Shown: one piece after another, positions 1 through 13,589 of the stretch
Layout: each line of letters begins with the position of its first letter
Position numbering within the stretch: position 1 is the stretch's first letter
NCBI GenBank assembly: GCA_026724425.1
Contig: JAIUCV010000019.1
Coordinates: 12,939,926 to 13,003,925 of the forward strand
Source of the DNA: Erythrophleum ivorense
Lineage: Eukaryota > Streptophyta > Magnoliopsida > Fabales > Fabaceae
Length of the DNA: 64,000 bases
Reading direction: 5' to 3'
Program-made: the position numbers and the translations under genes
The notes under the pieces: model-generated
The model's input: only the letters and a program-made list of their open reading frames with translations
Databases searched by the model: none
What the model was told of the DNA's origin: nothing

Positions 1-645
1 TTTGTGTGTCTCTCTTAGGTAGAGCTTCCCTTTGTTTTGGATAGAGTTAAGTTGGTTAGAAGAAGGCTCTAGGTGGGACGCCTCATGTATGGAGCAAATG
101 GAAGAAATTTGTTCATTAAAAATTCTACTTACGTCTTGCTTTCTTGGCTAATTCATTTGAGGTTCATTTTAACTCCTTTTCAAGAATAATATTTTTCATC
201 ATAACATTTAGGTCCTTTAACTTATAAAATATTTTTGAAATCACTTAATTTGGATTTAAAGCTTTCTCGAACCAAAAGGTCAAAATTTGGGTCAACTAAC
301 ATTTAAAAATGTACACCAGAGGGATTTTCACTAAACTGGGACTTTTCATGATTTTCAGAGCCTTTGAGAATCTCGAAAAGATTAAATTTTCTATTTAAAA
401 AGACCTCCTATGAGTTTTCCAAAAATTGCTTGAATTTACGAAAATGCCATTATGTTTTGGGAAGATTTTGTTCAATTTTCGTTTGACTATTCTAGCTCCG
501 TTTTTAGAGCAGTCTAAGTCTTAGATTCTTATTCTTAGGAGTCTAGAATGTCACTCTAATTTTATTAGACCCTAACTCATTCATTTTAGGGGCTTGCTTT
601 TATACTAACTCAATTATGATGTTTTAACAAAAACTAGATATTACA
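1..645. repeat. Partial LTR-like sequence, left copy
   Basis: This stretch resembles, in the same orientation, the segment at about 10640-11306. Both share the order of short blocks: TTTGTGT near the start, GTGGGAC, AACTC(C/T)TTTT, a CCAGA(G/A)GG block, a GATTTTYAGA block, and a shared end ATATTACA. Divergence is high and the match was judged by eye. Its left part lies outside the window. The CA end at 645 fits the terminus of an LTR, but no clear primer binding site or polypurine tract follows, so element orientation is unresolved. Confidence 0.45.
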
Positions 646-3600
646 TGGAGTTATAGGTTAAAGCTCTTGCATGAAAGGGAAATTGATAAATTTGTCAAGG
701 TGAGCTTTACAAAAATTCATTTGCATCTTGTGCTATTCCTTTAGATAGTTTTAGTTTCTAATTTAATGATAGTTTAAGCTAAAGGAAGGTTGAGTAAAGG
801 GAAGATATCTTCATGCAAATGGAATGAGTTGAAGGGAGGATGTTTGTATGGTAAGTGGTAGTTATTTTTTAGCTTAATTGAGGGATTTCTAAATCTAATT
901 TTTGTCTTTGGTTGCTGCTAGAAATTCTTACCATGGTTTGAAAGGAAAAATAGGGTATTATTCCATGGTTCAACTTAGGATTGAAGGAAGGTGAAAAACT
1001 AAAATTTTTCATCAAAGTATAGCATTCTAATTGTGTATTATAATGTTACTTAAAGGGTGTTTTTGCTACTATTCCAAACCAAGCTTTAGAAGATGTAAGG
1101 AAAGAGAATTTTATATAATCCTAGTTGAGTTTGTTAGCTAAGAATATGTAAGTGATAAACTTTTGTAAACCTAAACCAAAATTGAGTTATAGAGGCTTAG
1201 AGATAGCCTATTCAAATGAGAATTTAAGGAATGTAATAGGGGGTATAGTGTTTTCTTTAGATACAATAGTCATTTCAAATTTAGTTATTAATTTAGTTTA
1301 GCGCATGTACCCATGTCAAAGTAGGCATATTGGTAATAAAAATTAAAGTTTACCTTATTGGAGAGTGGCTAGGGAGCACTTAAGTTACTATCTAGGTAAT
1401 TGATTGCTTTTCTAAAAATATTTCTTATGAACTGTTAAGTGAAATACTTATTTATGAGTTTTCTTGCTATTTGATTGCCTATAAGATATTTATGTGATAG
1501 AAATCAGTGAGAAGGCCATGTCTCACCGCATCGTTCCTACGGTAGAAGGTTATGTTTAAGGAGATAGCCATTCCTCCCCACTTGATGATGATGTATATGC
1601 TAGAAATTGATGAGAAGGCTATGTCTCACTATGGATATGAGAAATGTATGATAAGTATGATTGAGATGAGTTCCAAGATGATATGTGATGTATGACATTA
1701 TTATGTGATTCTTGTATGTAATCAAATGTGCCAAACATGATGAATATGTTTCTTTGGATGTCATAATAGTTCTTTAGCCTTGTTGCTTTGAAATATATTT
1801 TAAAAAGGTAAGACAATTACTAGGAGTGTATCCTTCGGGGGATTCTTTTTACATCCTTTCAATGGAGAGTTCAAATAGAAGGCCTGAGAAGTACCTTGAA
1901 ACCTGAGTAGGGTTACAAGAAGGAAATGTAAGAGGTTGTACATGGTCTTTTGATGTGTAAATATGAGTTTTGATTATGTATATATATATATGTGTGTGTG
2001 TGTAAATATTCCACATGTTCTATTTTTAGGCCATCATGACTATTTTGGGATGAAAACATGTATATGGAGGAATTATGGATACACAATGTAATTTCCCTTG
2101 TGTTTGCTATGACTATGTAATATATTCAGAATTTGGAAGTATGATAATTTTATTTTATTGTTAGTCAATGCTATCTCAATGATTATATATAAAACAAAAA
2201 TCTAGTTTAGTATTTAGGTATATATGAGTTGAATGTGCAAATTTAGGAATTGAGTGACTGTTATGTGTCCTAGCTAATATCTTTGGCTTTTGGTAGTATT
2301 TTAGGTCTACTTTAGTCCCTTGGCTTTTGTTTAAGATAGTTAGACAAGGTGAGACCTTGTAGAATGCAAGTTGATTCACTTGTTATCATTAACTAGCTTT
2401 ATTTGGATTAGTATAGCAAAATATTTATATAAGAGGAAAACTATGATTTTACCTTTTAAGCAACTTTATTTTAGTGAAAGAAAATTGATAGTCAAGGTTT
2501 AGAACCTTTTAGGAAGTATTAGCAAAATTTAGGCATGCAAAACTTAAATATTAAACCATAGGGAAGCTAAAAGGTGCCGAATTTAAGGATTGAGAGGTTA
2601 AAATTTGATTTAGAATCTAAGTGTGAGACTTTTGTACATAGACAACTTTCTTTAGGTGTTATAAATTTTTTCCAAGTGGTTTAGTACCAAGTGGAGATGT
2701 GGTTAAATTTTTGGCCTTTGCACATAGAGCTTTTAGTGTTCTTTCTCTAGTTTTTGGCTTTTTTGTTGTCATAGAAGAGAGACCTTGGTTTTATGCTACT
2801 TTGGAGTATATTTTTGGGAGTTTATAGCTATCTAGGGTGCTTAGAGATAATACAGAATATATAAGGGAAGTCCTAATAAGTTTAAGGTGAATTCAAAGGA
2901 GTAAAAGTTTGGGAATTGTAGCAGTTTAGTGTATTTTTGCTGTTGTCATGTGTTTTGTGCGTAATGCTTGCTGTCCTATGTTTCTTACTCGATTTCCTTC
3001 ATTTTCTCATGGATTCTTTAATAGAGATAGATGTTATATTATGCCTAAAAGTGCATGGAAGTAGTTTTAGGAGTTTTGGATGACTATGAGTTATTTTAAG
3101 TGGTAGTTTGCTTTCTTTGTGTAGAATTTGCAGTAAAAAATTCTACACCTACTATCCTAGCATGATGTGGCTATCCAAGTTGTTTCTTTTGGATCTTTGA
3201 TGTTATAGAGGTTGATTTAGGCATATTTTAGAATATGGAAGAGTGGAAGGAAGTTTTATGGTGTTTCAAGGGTGCTTAGATAAGGAAAAAGTGTGTTTTT
3301 TATGGGCTTTGCAGTCTATTATCCTTGTTTTTGCCATGGACTAGTTTGATGCTTAGTTCATAGGATTTATACGTATTTTAAGAATTTTTATATACTTATG
3401 TCAACTTATACTTAGTATAAAATGGTGGTTGAAAGTTTGGAGAATTTTAGGAACTCCTATTGTAGTGTTGCTTTGGTGTGCCCACATAGATTTCTTAAGT
3501 GTTACCATAAATTCCTTTAATTTTATTGGCTTGGTTAAGGTTTGAAATCTAATCTAGGATCCTCTAGACTGCTAGAAGACCTTGTTAACAAGATTTTAGA

Positions 3601-3820
3601 CCTTGTAGACATATATGACTGGTCTTTGGTTATGCCTTAGTACTTGATTTAGTACCTTATCGATAAGATCTAGACCTTGTCAACAATATATTCGAGTAGG
3701 TTCAAGATTCCCATAAAATTTTAACTGTAAAACAAGAAATAAAAGTTGAAAGTTTAATTCATCCTAAAAAGAGGTTATTAATAATAATATTAATGATGAT
3801 GATGATGATGATGATGATAA
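646..3820. other. Non-coding, probably retroelement-derived DNA
   Basis: No convincing coding region in either strand; open frames are short and resemble no known protein. Visible structure: a TA/TG microsatellite at about 1977-2003, two near-repeats of GAGAAGGC(C/T)ATGTCTCAC at about 1510 and 1612, and a cluster of CTTGTnnACAAG-type palindromes at 3575-3700. It probably belongs to the interior of the element whose LTR-like copies are at 1-645 and about 8200-11306, but no gag or pol is recognisable. Confidence 0.35.
3793..3820. repeat. GAT microsatellite, left flank of hAT insertion
   Basis: A run of GAT units ends in GATGATAA exactly where the hAT terminus begins. The repeat resumes on the other side of the element at 7191-7213 as GATAATGATGATGATGATAA, so the transposon inserted inside a pre-existing GAT tract. 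The repetitive target makes the 8-bp duplication ambiguous. Confidence 0.7.
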
Positions 3821-6800
3821 GTGGCAGAGCCAAGACTCAAGCCCAGGGGGTGCAATTTAATTTAAAAAATAATAATTTAATAATTACAAAAATTAATTTC
3901 ATACCTTACAATTGTCCTCTACACGGTTTCATGTTCTAAAATCATTGAACAATCAATTCATTATCAATGGTATTGAAAACATCTCGTTCAATATAAGTCA
4001 CTAGACAATCATTCATCCATCTATCTCCTATTTGATGCGCAGTCGATTTTTTACAATCTTTATAGCAAAAAAGGTTCTTTTTACAATTGTTGTGGCAACA
4101 GGCAATATCATTGCTAACTTCAGGAGAAGATACATTAGTGGATAAACAATATGTCTTCCAGTTTCAACTAGTTTTTCTACAAGATTACCAATTCCTTCTA
4201 AAGATGCAAATTCAACATTGTTAAGCATATCAACGATGTAAGTCTCAAGCTGATTATCAAGCATCATTAAATTAGTTAAAGAAAAATCACATGGATAAAA
4301 CTTAGCAAACTCAACCAATCTTTCCTTATCAAAAGTAGAGAACAAATTGGCCAGATTTAAACATGCCATATAAAGGAGCAATTGGGTATTTGTCTCACTG
4401 AAACGATCATTAAGTTCTTGAGCTGCATATCTACAATGGTGTAAAATAATTCAACTCGATATTAATGATCTATTGTAACTTTTTGAGCTTTACCTTCACA
4501 ATGCGATCTCCCTTTAGACAAATAAATATCTTTCATGTTAGGGATGTCAATGTCCTACTTATTGCAAAATAAAGTTACTTCACTCAACAAAGACTCCCAT
4601 CCACTATCCCTCATAGTTTGTAACTGTTGCTTTGTGATGTTAATTAAGTTCAAGACATTGATGATGTCTTGATCTTTCTTTTGCAATGCTTGTGACAATT
4701 CATTTGAGATACCCAAGACATTTTTCATCAAATGTAATGTGAATGCAAAATCAAAATCCTCTAATAAATATAAAAGGCCATTGGCTTCCTCTGATCTGCA
4801 TTTGATCCATCTTCTTTTATAATTTGAAGAACATCAATTACTATTGACTACATCAATATTAAATTTATCAAAGTTGCATAATGTGAACCACATCAAGTAT
4901 CAGCACTTCGTTTGAGACTAGTTTCTTAGTTCAAGCCTCGCCTACTAAGAATTTCTCCTTTGCCCAATGCTTTTCTAACATTAGTTATTTGTTTTTCACA
5001 AAGCATATCATGTTGTTTACAAGATCCCCCAACAACATTTAATATAGTAGACATTAAATTGAAAAGAGAGGCAACTTGAATATAATTTTTAACAATGGCA
5101 ACTAATGTAAGTTGTAGTTGATGAGCAAAGCAATGCACATAAAATGCAGATGGATTCTCTTTTAAAATTAAACTCTTAAGACCATGAAATTCACCTTGCA
5201 TATTGCTAGCACCATCATAACCTTGTCCACGAATTCTTGATATACTTAAATCATATTTACATAACAATTCCTTAATTTCCATTTTCAATGATAAAGCAAT
5301 AGTCTCCTTAACATGCACTATACCAAGAAAGCGCTCAATAATACTTCCTTTTTTATTAACATAATGCAAAGCAACAACCATTTGCTCCTTATTTGATATG
5401 TCATGTGACTCATCAACAATAATGGCAAATAGTTCATCTCCAAAATCACTAATAATAGCTTTAGTGGTTTCCAATGTAACAACATTAACAATGTCTTTTT
5501 TAATTTCAAGGGTAGTTAATCGATGATTTTCAGGAGCATTTTCCAAGACAATATGATTTATTGAATCATTATGATCAACAAGAAACTTGAGAAGCTCAAG
5601 AAAATTACCTCGATTAGCAGAATTGATTGACTCATCATGACGACAGAAAGCCAATCCTTACTTTAACAAAAAGTGAATGCAATCAATTGATGCAATCAAA
5701 TATCTTCGGTATAAGTCACAAACTTGTTTAGATTGTTTAGAAATTGCAACTTCAATATGTTGATTTTGATTCATTAAATCTTGACACTTCTTTCACATAA
5801 TGTTATGAGCACTATTGGAAGCTCCAACATGAGATAAGAGCTTTTCTTTCTTGTTCCAATTTGTAAACCCCAGTGTCACAAATACATCTCCACCTGATTG
5901 CTTTCCATGTTCAGGCCTAAAAAGGTAACAACATAAGCAAAATGCCGCATCTTTTTCTATACTGTACTCTAGCCAATTGCCAAATTCACTAAACCAAGAG
6001 GGATAAAATCTTTTCATAGAATTCCCAATTTTTTTTTGGGGAAAATTATGTTGAGTAGGCTGATATGGTCTTTTTTACAAATATGGTCTTTGTATCCTAT
6101 CTCAATCATTAGAATGATATGATGAAATTTTAATTCTTTACCTGGATCTGATGGCAAATCTTCTAAATTAATTTCAGCTTTTTGTTGTTGGTGGTGATTT
6201 GGTTCACAAGGTTTTAATGAAGATTGTTGCTCATCTGATGACAATTTTCTTTTCAAAAACTTGTTCATTTTCTATTCAAAATCTGATAAAATTGTAATTA
6301 CTTAATTAAAAATATCTAAGACTATCACCTAAAAAACTATATAAATATTTATAGGTAAAAAAAAAAGCAAAGATAGAAAAATCACATTAATAAATAATAT
6401 ATATATAAATTCTAAGAATCTAAAGAAAAGTTTACAAATTTATCCAAAAGAAATTATGAAGAATATATTTTTCCTTCTTTTTAACATAAAAAGACATTGA
6501 TCAACGTTGCGGCCACAATCTGGTTGGGTGGAGTTTAGTTTGTTTATATTAATGAAAACGCCACACCAGCATAAAAAGACAAATCCATGGCTTGTTGATT
6601 TTTTATTATAAAATAAACTGTGGTTGAAAGGATATTATCGTGCATCAATTGAAAAAGTCAAAAAGTGGAAACTATTCTTGGGTTTTGCTTTAGCAATTTG
6701 TTCTCTCTTTCCTCAAGAGCTAAGCACAAGAAGCAATGACTTCTTTAGTTCAGCTTCTTCTTCTTCGGCATTTTCCCTCAATTGTAGCGACTAGTGTTCA

Positions 6801-7190
6801 CCTCTTCTTTAGTGTTTTCGCACATAGGACATAGCAATTAGGTTAGACTTTTTCTTTTATTTTTTTTTGAAAAGAGCAGATTTCATTCTAAAAAATAAGT
6901 TGTAAATAATGATATTTTTTTTATAACACTAATATTAGCATTAGTAAATGGGTTTAAAATTTTTTGTTTAAGTTACGTTATTACATATCTACAAAAATTT
7001 TAGACTCTAATGTATTTGGATCTAATCTGGGTCAAGACTCAAATAGGCTCAAAATATAAAGATATAAAAAATAAAGGGTGTAAAATATTAGGGATAAGGA
7101 GTGAAAAATATTAAAAGTTATACCTTTACTTGTAATTTTTCCTAAAGTGAGGAGGTGCATATGCCCCCCTCACACCAATGTGGCTCCGTC
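3821..7190 (-). mobile_element. hAT-superfamily DNA transposon (TTF-finger/DUF4371 type), decayed
   Basis: A 3.4-kb element whose transposase remnants are on the minus strand. The ends form imperfect terminal inverted repeats: the left end reads GGCAGAGCCAAGACTC and the complement of the right end reads GACGGAGCCACATTGG, each followed inward by a G-rich run and TGCA. This matches the usual ends of plant hAT elements that encode TTF-type zinc-finger transposases. Both flanks are GAT microsatellite. The interior outside the coding remnant (6269-7190) is AT-rich and non-coding. Confidence 0.8.
3935..6268 (-). pseudogene. hAT transposase remnant (TTF zinc finger, DUF4371, hAT C-terminal dimerisation)
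   Basis: Reading from 6268 downwards: a start region MNKFLKRKLSSDEQQ, then a TTF-type zinc-finger segment (5793-6017) with KDAAFCLCCYLFRPEHGK, then the DUF4371 catalytic part (4926-5654) with IIVDESHDIS, GYDGASNMQG and HCFAHQLQL. These hold two Asp residues of the RNase-H-like fold and the Cys/His pair expected in hAT enzymes. The C-terminal dimerisation region (4028-4381) has YPLMYLLLKLAMILPVATT and continues in a shifted frame as GDRWMNDCLVTYIERDVF to about 3940. Several frameshifts and stops separate these blocks, so no intact transposase can be made. It resembles ZMYM1-like proteins in plant annotations, but the terminal repeats show it is a transposon gene, not a host gene. Confidence 0.85.
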
Positions 7191-7219
7191 GATAATGATG
7201 ATGATGATAATAATAAAAT

Positions 7220-8199
7220 TAGCACTTGTTAAAGGAACTCCATTGCATTACTCTTTAATTAAGTAGAAATTTTTTATAGTAGCTATAAAGAGTTTAGTTT
7301 GACAAGGATATAGGCCCATAATATTTTATATCCAAGTGAAGCATGAAGGCTCACAACATTTTATATTCGATGGAAGCATTAAGGCCCACAACATTTCATA
7401 TCTTTGTGCACCTAGGCTAACAAACTATACTGATGGATGCGAGGTCTCTACTTGACAATTTCCTAAGAAATTTGTTTCATAAATATATATATATATATAT
7501 ATAACAAGATTAACCATAATTCAAGAATTTATGTCAAAATCAGAAAATGCATAATTTCACTATTCTTAAAGTTTAGCTAGTTTCAACTGCATAGGTTCCT
7601 ATTAAGACACTTCTACATACTTATCAGCAAGTTAACCAAACTATTCAAGAATAAAACGACAACATTCAAATTTAATTGTCAATATATTGAAATCACTAAA
7701 ATCAAAGAGTATGTCCCAAGATACAAGAAGCAATCTAAATTATTTATTTAAGTAATTAAAATGATGCAACATAAAAATGAAATGAAAAGAATAGGAAAAA
7801 TCAATATTATCTACTCACCACATTGATAATGCTATGATACTCTTACCATCTTCGTCAACTATCACCGAATGTAAGGTTAACTGCAAAGCATCCTAACATT
7901 CCATCTTTTTACACAATGCCCCTAAGCCAAGCCTAACCAACTCATGACCAAAGAAGGAATTTTAGTTATGAAGGATGCAAATGGGGCAAAGAGAGGTTGA
8001 ATATATCTAAACTGTCATACCTAGCATAAATTCAATCATTTCCATTCCTCTTAGCAATAATCTTAATATTCATAACCAATTACACACATTCATTGGTAAA
8101 AGTGGTTTGTTTACGTATCAAAAGGAGCAGTAGGGGTCTAATTAAATTTCTTGTTTTTTCTTTATTCATATTTATCATAAAAATACATGGTTTAACTCA
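7220..8199. other. AT-rich non-coding stretch
   Basis: No gene seen. It contains near-repeats of AGGCYCAYAAYATTTTATAT at about 7311-7400 and an AT microsatellite at 7482-7503. It probably continues the retroelement-derived sequence that flanks the hAT element. Confidence 0.3.
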
Positions 8200-11100
8200 T
8201 TATATCAGAAAATATGCATTGGAAGCCTAAGAAACCTCTTTAGCCCGAAATGGTACCCTAAGCCATATTATGTACCAACTTCACAAATTTATAACTCGTG
8301 CTACAAAACTCTAATTTGTGCAAATTAGGTGTCTACAAAAATTTTAGCATGTAAAACATATGTTGCAACAATTTTAAGTGCAAATGAATCCATTTGGCAC
8401 ACTAAAAACCACACAGATCATAGGCTACTACAATAAACAACTGTAACTAGACTCTAAATTTAAAAAATGTATATCTTTGGCTACATTACTTTGAATTATG
8501 CAAACTTGATGGCTACAGAAAAATTATAATGCGAACTTCATGCCTATAAAATTTCAGGAGCAACTGAGTTTGTTTGGCCCTTCAAAGACATGAAATATTA
8601 GAATTGACCAAATAAATAATATCAGGACTAAAATGAAAATTCTGCAGAATTTCAAAAATTCATGAAATATTTTGTACAACCCTAAAAATTTTTATTTTTG
8701 TCTTGTTAAAAATCTTTATTAACGGTCTAATTGCATGCCAAATCTTGGACTCAAATTAGGTTATTTGGACCACTTTTGACATAAGAGTGGTTTAGATCTT
8801 TTTTAAAACCAACTTTATGATCAAAATAAGCCAACTAGATTTTTTTCACTTTGAGCAAATTTCATTCATCCTAAATGACATTTCTAACCATTCAATTGCA
8901 TGCAAAGTTTTTCATTAAAAATTGACCCCCTTGTACCTAAATTTGCATAGATACATAGTGGCATCACATAGGCAAACCTACATATTATTGGTCATTTCCT
9001 ACTACAAGGAGCCATACATTCGCATTTTCATATTCATACATACATTTCTATTCATAAACATGATATTGCATGTTATATTGCATCAAAAAGGATCATAGGT
9101 ACATCAAATGTAAAATCTATTTCATTCTTGATACATTAATAAAAAATTCAGTATATAACATATTCCAAATTCATGGTTTCTAATGTCTAGTTCTTCTCAA
9201 CATCCTTGCCTTGGCTTGGTGACCCTGAAATGGTTAATGGGAGCATAAAGGTGAGATTCTAGGAGACAATATGAGTGAATTCAATGCATGTAGTGCAAGG
9301 ATGCTATGCATATGCATCATGTAACTCAAATACATTATATAGTATAAAAACTCATTCATTCTCTAGTCATGGTATTATTATAAACTTGCTAAACTCAACT
9401 AATCTCAATCCAAGGCTAAGGAAGAACTATTATGCTCAATTTTATGTCTTAGGGAGTTAAGAGCCATCATATTTCCTTTTCATACACTTATAGTACTCAT
9501 ATAGCTCATCTGAAAAACATAATAAAACATTTCTTATGAAAGCATTAAGCAACAATGCACACAAGAATTTCAACTCATTCAAGTATTCAAATGCATGCAA
9601 GAAAGAGAGATAAAACTACCTTAAGACTTGTAGAGCCCCAACTACCACTAATCCACTTAGTCTTGGTTTTTCCTTTGGCTTTCTTTCATTTGACACCCAC
9701 ACTTAAGGGATTTGAGCTAGATGGGCCTACACATGGCAATCTACAAGGTAAATCAACCAATTAGGATTCATTCTAAGCCTCATCTCTAGTACTTAATCCC
9801 ATTAAAGTTAAATATGTATCTTAAGGCTAGTTTAGGCCCATTAGGAGGCAACCCTTAGTTTCTCCTTTCTAAGCCCTAAACTCTTGCTTGTTACAAATAT
9901 TATAGCTCTAAGGAAACTCATTTGAATAATCATATATATGATTAAGGGGATTTAAAGTCATCTTGCTTCTTTAACCTAATTTAGGCCCTAAAATTTTAAT
10001 TTTCAATTTAAGGCTCCTAAATTCAATATAATGCTTCCATAATTATTTATTCATCATATCTATGCCTCTAAATTCATTAGAACTCAAAAATTCACTCCTT
10101 AGGTGCTTTATCCATGCCTTGGCCGAACCATCATCTATAAAGGGGCAATATGGAGTTTTGTTGTTTCTTCTTATGAGTTTGATGCATATACATTTTCCTT
10201 GGTTTCTTTCTTACTTAATCATGAACTCGTATGGTTCAAAATACCCTTCTAATAGTTCCAAAACTTCCTAGATGCAATTAAAATCCTAATTTCCCTATCT
10301 TTAATTCTAAAGCTTTTCAATTAGTTCTAATGGCATAATTTAATTTCTCATGCCTCAAAACATTTGGTTCTACCTTGCTTTCATTCAAAATACATTCCCT
10401 TCACATAAGGAAAGGGAAGGAGCCAAAAGGAAGCTAATTTCCCATCATGAATCATGCATCATCTTAAAGCTTATCATGAGGAGAAATTGGTGCCATGATT
10501 GTCTTCCTCAAATCTTCTCCTTCTTCTAAAGTTTAGCCATAAAAACCCTCTTTTTAGGGAACTAAAACTACCAAGAAAGAGAGTAGGAAGAGGAGAATAA
10601 GTTTGGTAAAAAAATTGACATGAAAAAAGGGCAATTTCTTACCTTTTCTTGGCTTGTTTTCCTCCTTCTTTCTCTTCCTTTTTGTGTAACACAAGATGCT
10701 GGTTCAGAGGCTTCAAAGTTAGTTTTGGTCTTGTGGGACATGGTGTGGCCTAAATAAGGAAGAAAGGAGGTGACTTATAAAACATTTCAAAAATTTCCAT
10801 TATGCCCTTCTGCTTCAATTCCTCCCCTTAGACTTGTTTTAACTCTTTTTTGAGAACTGTCTTTTCCACATAAAAATTTAAATCCTCTAGCTTATTGAAA
10901 ACATTTACTTTCTAGTTTATGGGGTTTGAAATTTTACTGAATTATCTTATTAAAGTTCAAGTCAATTGATGACCTAAATTGTCTACCAGAAGGGTTTTGG
11001 TCATTATGACTGTTCCTATGATTTTTAGAACCTCTAAGAACCTTAAAGAACTTCATTTTGCCATTTAAAACTTTCTCCTTTAAGTTTCTAAAAGCTTATC

Positions 11101-11306
11101 CAAAATTATAATTTTGCCACGATGTTATCGATTTTTTTGTTTAGCCACTTTCATTTTGATTTCGGGCCATCATTAACCTTGTATTCTCATTTATGGATAC
11201 CTAGCTTATTATTCAATCCTTGTTTCATCTCTTTTCATTTTATTCTAGGGTCTTCCTTTAGTATCTAATCAGTTCTAGTTTAGTTTTAGGAAGGTTGAAT
11301 ATTACA
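8200..11306 (-). repeat. LTR-like sequence, right copy (left boundary uncertain)
   Basis: The right part matches 1-645 in direct orientation and ends in the same ATATTACA. Its block order also parallels the long LTRs at 14211-17134 and 18485-21497: degenerate TTTGAA-containing modules around 8280-8700, a GGTGAGATTC block at 9251, an ATGCATG...GAGAG...ACTACCTT block at 9592-9620, and a CTTACCTTTTCTTG block at 10638. That parallel suggests a diverged gypsy LTR on the minus strand. The left edge was not located precisely; a TGTAGAGCCCC at 9629 could be an alternative start. Confidence 0.4.
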
Positions 11307-12454
11307 CAAGCACATAGCTAAACCCAAGAGTACAATAGTAGGAATTAAGACACAATAGCTGAACTCAACCAAAAAGAAGATAGAAGGAGCCAAACAAAAA
11401 ATACAGAGGAAGAAGTTACTAATCTATGTGGTGGCCCCCTTCAAAAACACAACAAACCAAACAACAACTAGAGGAATACAAAGATGGCAGCAGCTAGAAT
11501 GGAAAGAAAGGAAGAAGCTTTGTGGAAGGAAAGGGAAGAAAGGCTAGATCAAAAAGTAAGGAGGTGAGTGAAACTTTAGAACATTTCTCCAAGAGTTGAA
11601 GACCACAACTGAACTGGAACATTTTAGAGGGGACTATAGCATGGTGGAATGACCAAAAACCCATCCTTAATTCAAATAAAAGGAGGGTAGTTTGGGTATT
11701 GAAGGAGAAGGTAGAGAAAAGAGAGAAAAATAAATAAATAAATCATGTAAGATATCTACCTAAATTATATATACATATATATTGCTTATCTTGGCAATTC
11801 ATTTAACTCACTTAAAATTTTATTTAACTTAGGTATGTCCCATTCCTACATTAATTTAATTAACTACTTTATTTTCTGACTCATAATTTTTTAATACCAA
11901 ACTTACCCTCATAAGTTTTCTAACTTTAGTCACTTATTTTCTCTCTAATAATTTAGGTCATTATTAACTATTATCTAACTCTCTAAACTTTTCTTCAGTT
12001 CTCCACCTTTTGTTTTCCTTACTAGTATTAGATAAATTCCAATTATTTTAAATTTCCAATTTATTGAGTTGTTAAAATTTTATATCATTATATATATCTA
12101 TAGAACTTTAATATTTTATATCATTAATTTTATACCATTTTAATCATCATGAAAAATCCAAATATCCTTTGTTTCAAGAGATCAATACAATTTTAAAAAA
12201 TGATTAAATAAGTTAATTTTTAAAAAATTCAAGTTAGCATTTGCTTTATTTCATTGTCCACATCAACATAATTCATGTGTATGAAAATAAATAAATAAAG
12301 AGAATTAGTCTAGGTAAATAAAGTAATTGGTCTATGATGCTCTAAAATAAATAAATAAGCAAAATGGGAAATCAATTTAAATTAAATCCAAATAATTCAC
12401 AAGAAAGGAAAAAAGGTTTAGTGTGGCATAAATGGTTAACCATTAGTTTAGCAT
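11307..12454. other. Spacer, no gene seen
   Basis: AT-rich DNA with purine-rich tracts (11395-11560) and short AAAT microsatellites at about 11730-11745 and 12286-12300. No coding potential or transposon ends recognised, apart from the CACTA terminus that begins at 12455. Confidence 0.4.
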
Positions 12455-12930
12455 CACTAATAGAAATTTGTGGATTTTAGACGGAATATATTTTGTCTAA
12501 AATTACAGACAAATTTCGAACAAATTTTCTATGAAATAAAGTACAAAGCATAGGAAAAAACTTTTGTCCTAGATCTGTCTGAAATTCGTCCTAAGAATTC
12601 GCCCCAAGTTGCTGCCAAAATATTTTTGATGGCTTTCAGATAGATTTTTGACAAAATATTTGTCATACAATGTCCGTCTAAAATCTGTCTCAAATTTAAG
12701 ATGATTTTTAGACAAAATATTATACAAGAAGAAAAACATTTTTAAAAAATTTTCGGTCTAAAATTCATCTCTAATTTGAGATGAATTAGAGACGGAATAT
12801 TATATTATAATATTTTTTTGTAAGATTTGTTTTTCAAAAAACGTTTTCAAATTTGGAGAAGGAATGTTACATAAATTAAAATTATACTTATACAAAAGTT
12901 ATGTTGTCTAAAATACGTCTAAGGTTTTAG
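12455..12930. repeat. CACTA left terminal inverted and subterminal repeats
   Basis: Many degenerate copies, in both orientations, of a motif like GTCTAAAATTCGTCT, for example TTTTAGACGGAATAT at 12475 and GTCTAAAATACGTCTAAGG at about 12906. In En/Spm elements such repeats bind the second transposon protein. Confidence 0.7.
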
Positions 12931-13589
12931 ACAAATTTGTAATAAAATAATTTATAAAATTTATAAAATAACAAGTTAATGAAAATATATTTTTTTAAAT
13001 CACAAAAACTCAAAATGAAGAAAAAGTTTGTAAAGAAAATAGTAAAATTAAACAATCCCAAAAAATATGATACTTTAAAGTTATAGTAGTTTAAAGTTAT
13101 GATATGATAGTTAAAGTTAAAAAATCAAATTAAACTTTTTAACTTAAACTTTTGACAATTTGATAAATTCATAAAATTGAAATTAATAATATTTTTTAAA
13201 CTATCTTTCATATTTAAAGAAAAATTACAAAATCATATCCTTATCAAGCCACAATCTTAAAACCACAAAAATAATTAACTTGTTCAATGCCTATGGCTCC
13301 CATGCTAACTTATTCTAGTTATTGTTTACTTTTTATAAAGATCAATTAAACATGTTTATTACATACATAATATTTGTACATTTAAACTCATCCAACATCA
13401 TAGTTTATTGCATGTATAGGAGGAAATTTGTTGTATATATGTGAATCGTATAATTTAAATTATTTAAATTAAAATATTATACATATAACTCCAATCTTTT
13501 TAAAAAAATTTAGCATAATTAAATAATATGACCAATTAATCTTAATTATGCATATAAAAACTTGGAATAAAAATATGAATGAAAATTTT

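Noticed and set aside
3935..6268. A host ZMYM1-like zinc-finger gene
   Set aside because: The coding blocks sit between imperfect inverted repeats typical of hAT elements and contain frameshifts and stops, so it is a transposase remnant.
12455..12930. CRISPR-like array of short repeats
   Set aside because: The repeats are degenerate, in both orientations and mirrored at the other end, as expected for CACTA subterminal repeats in a plant genome.
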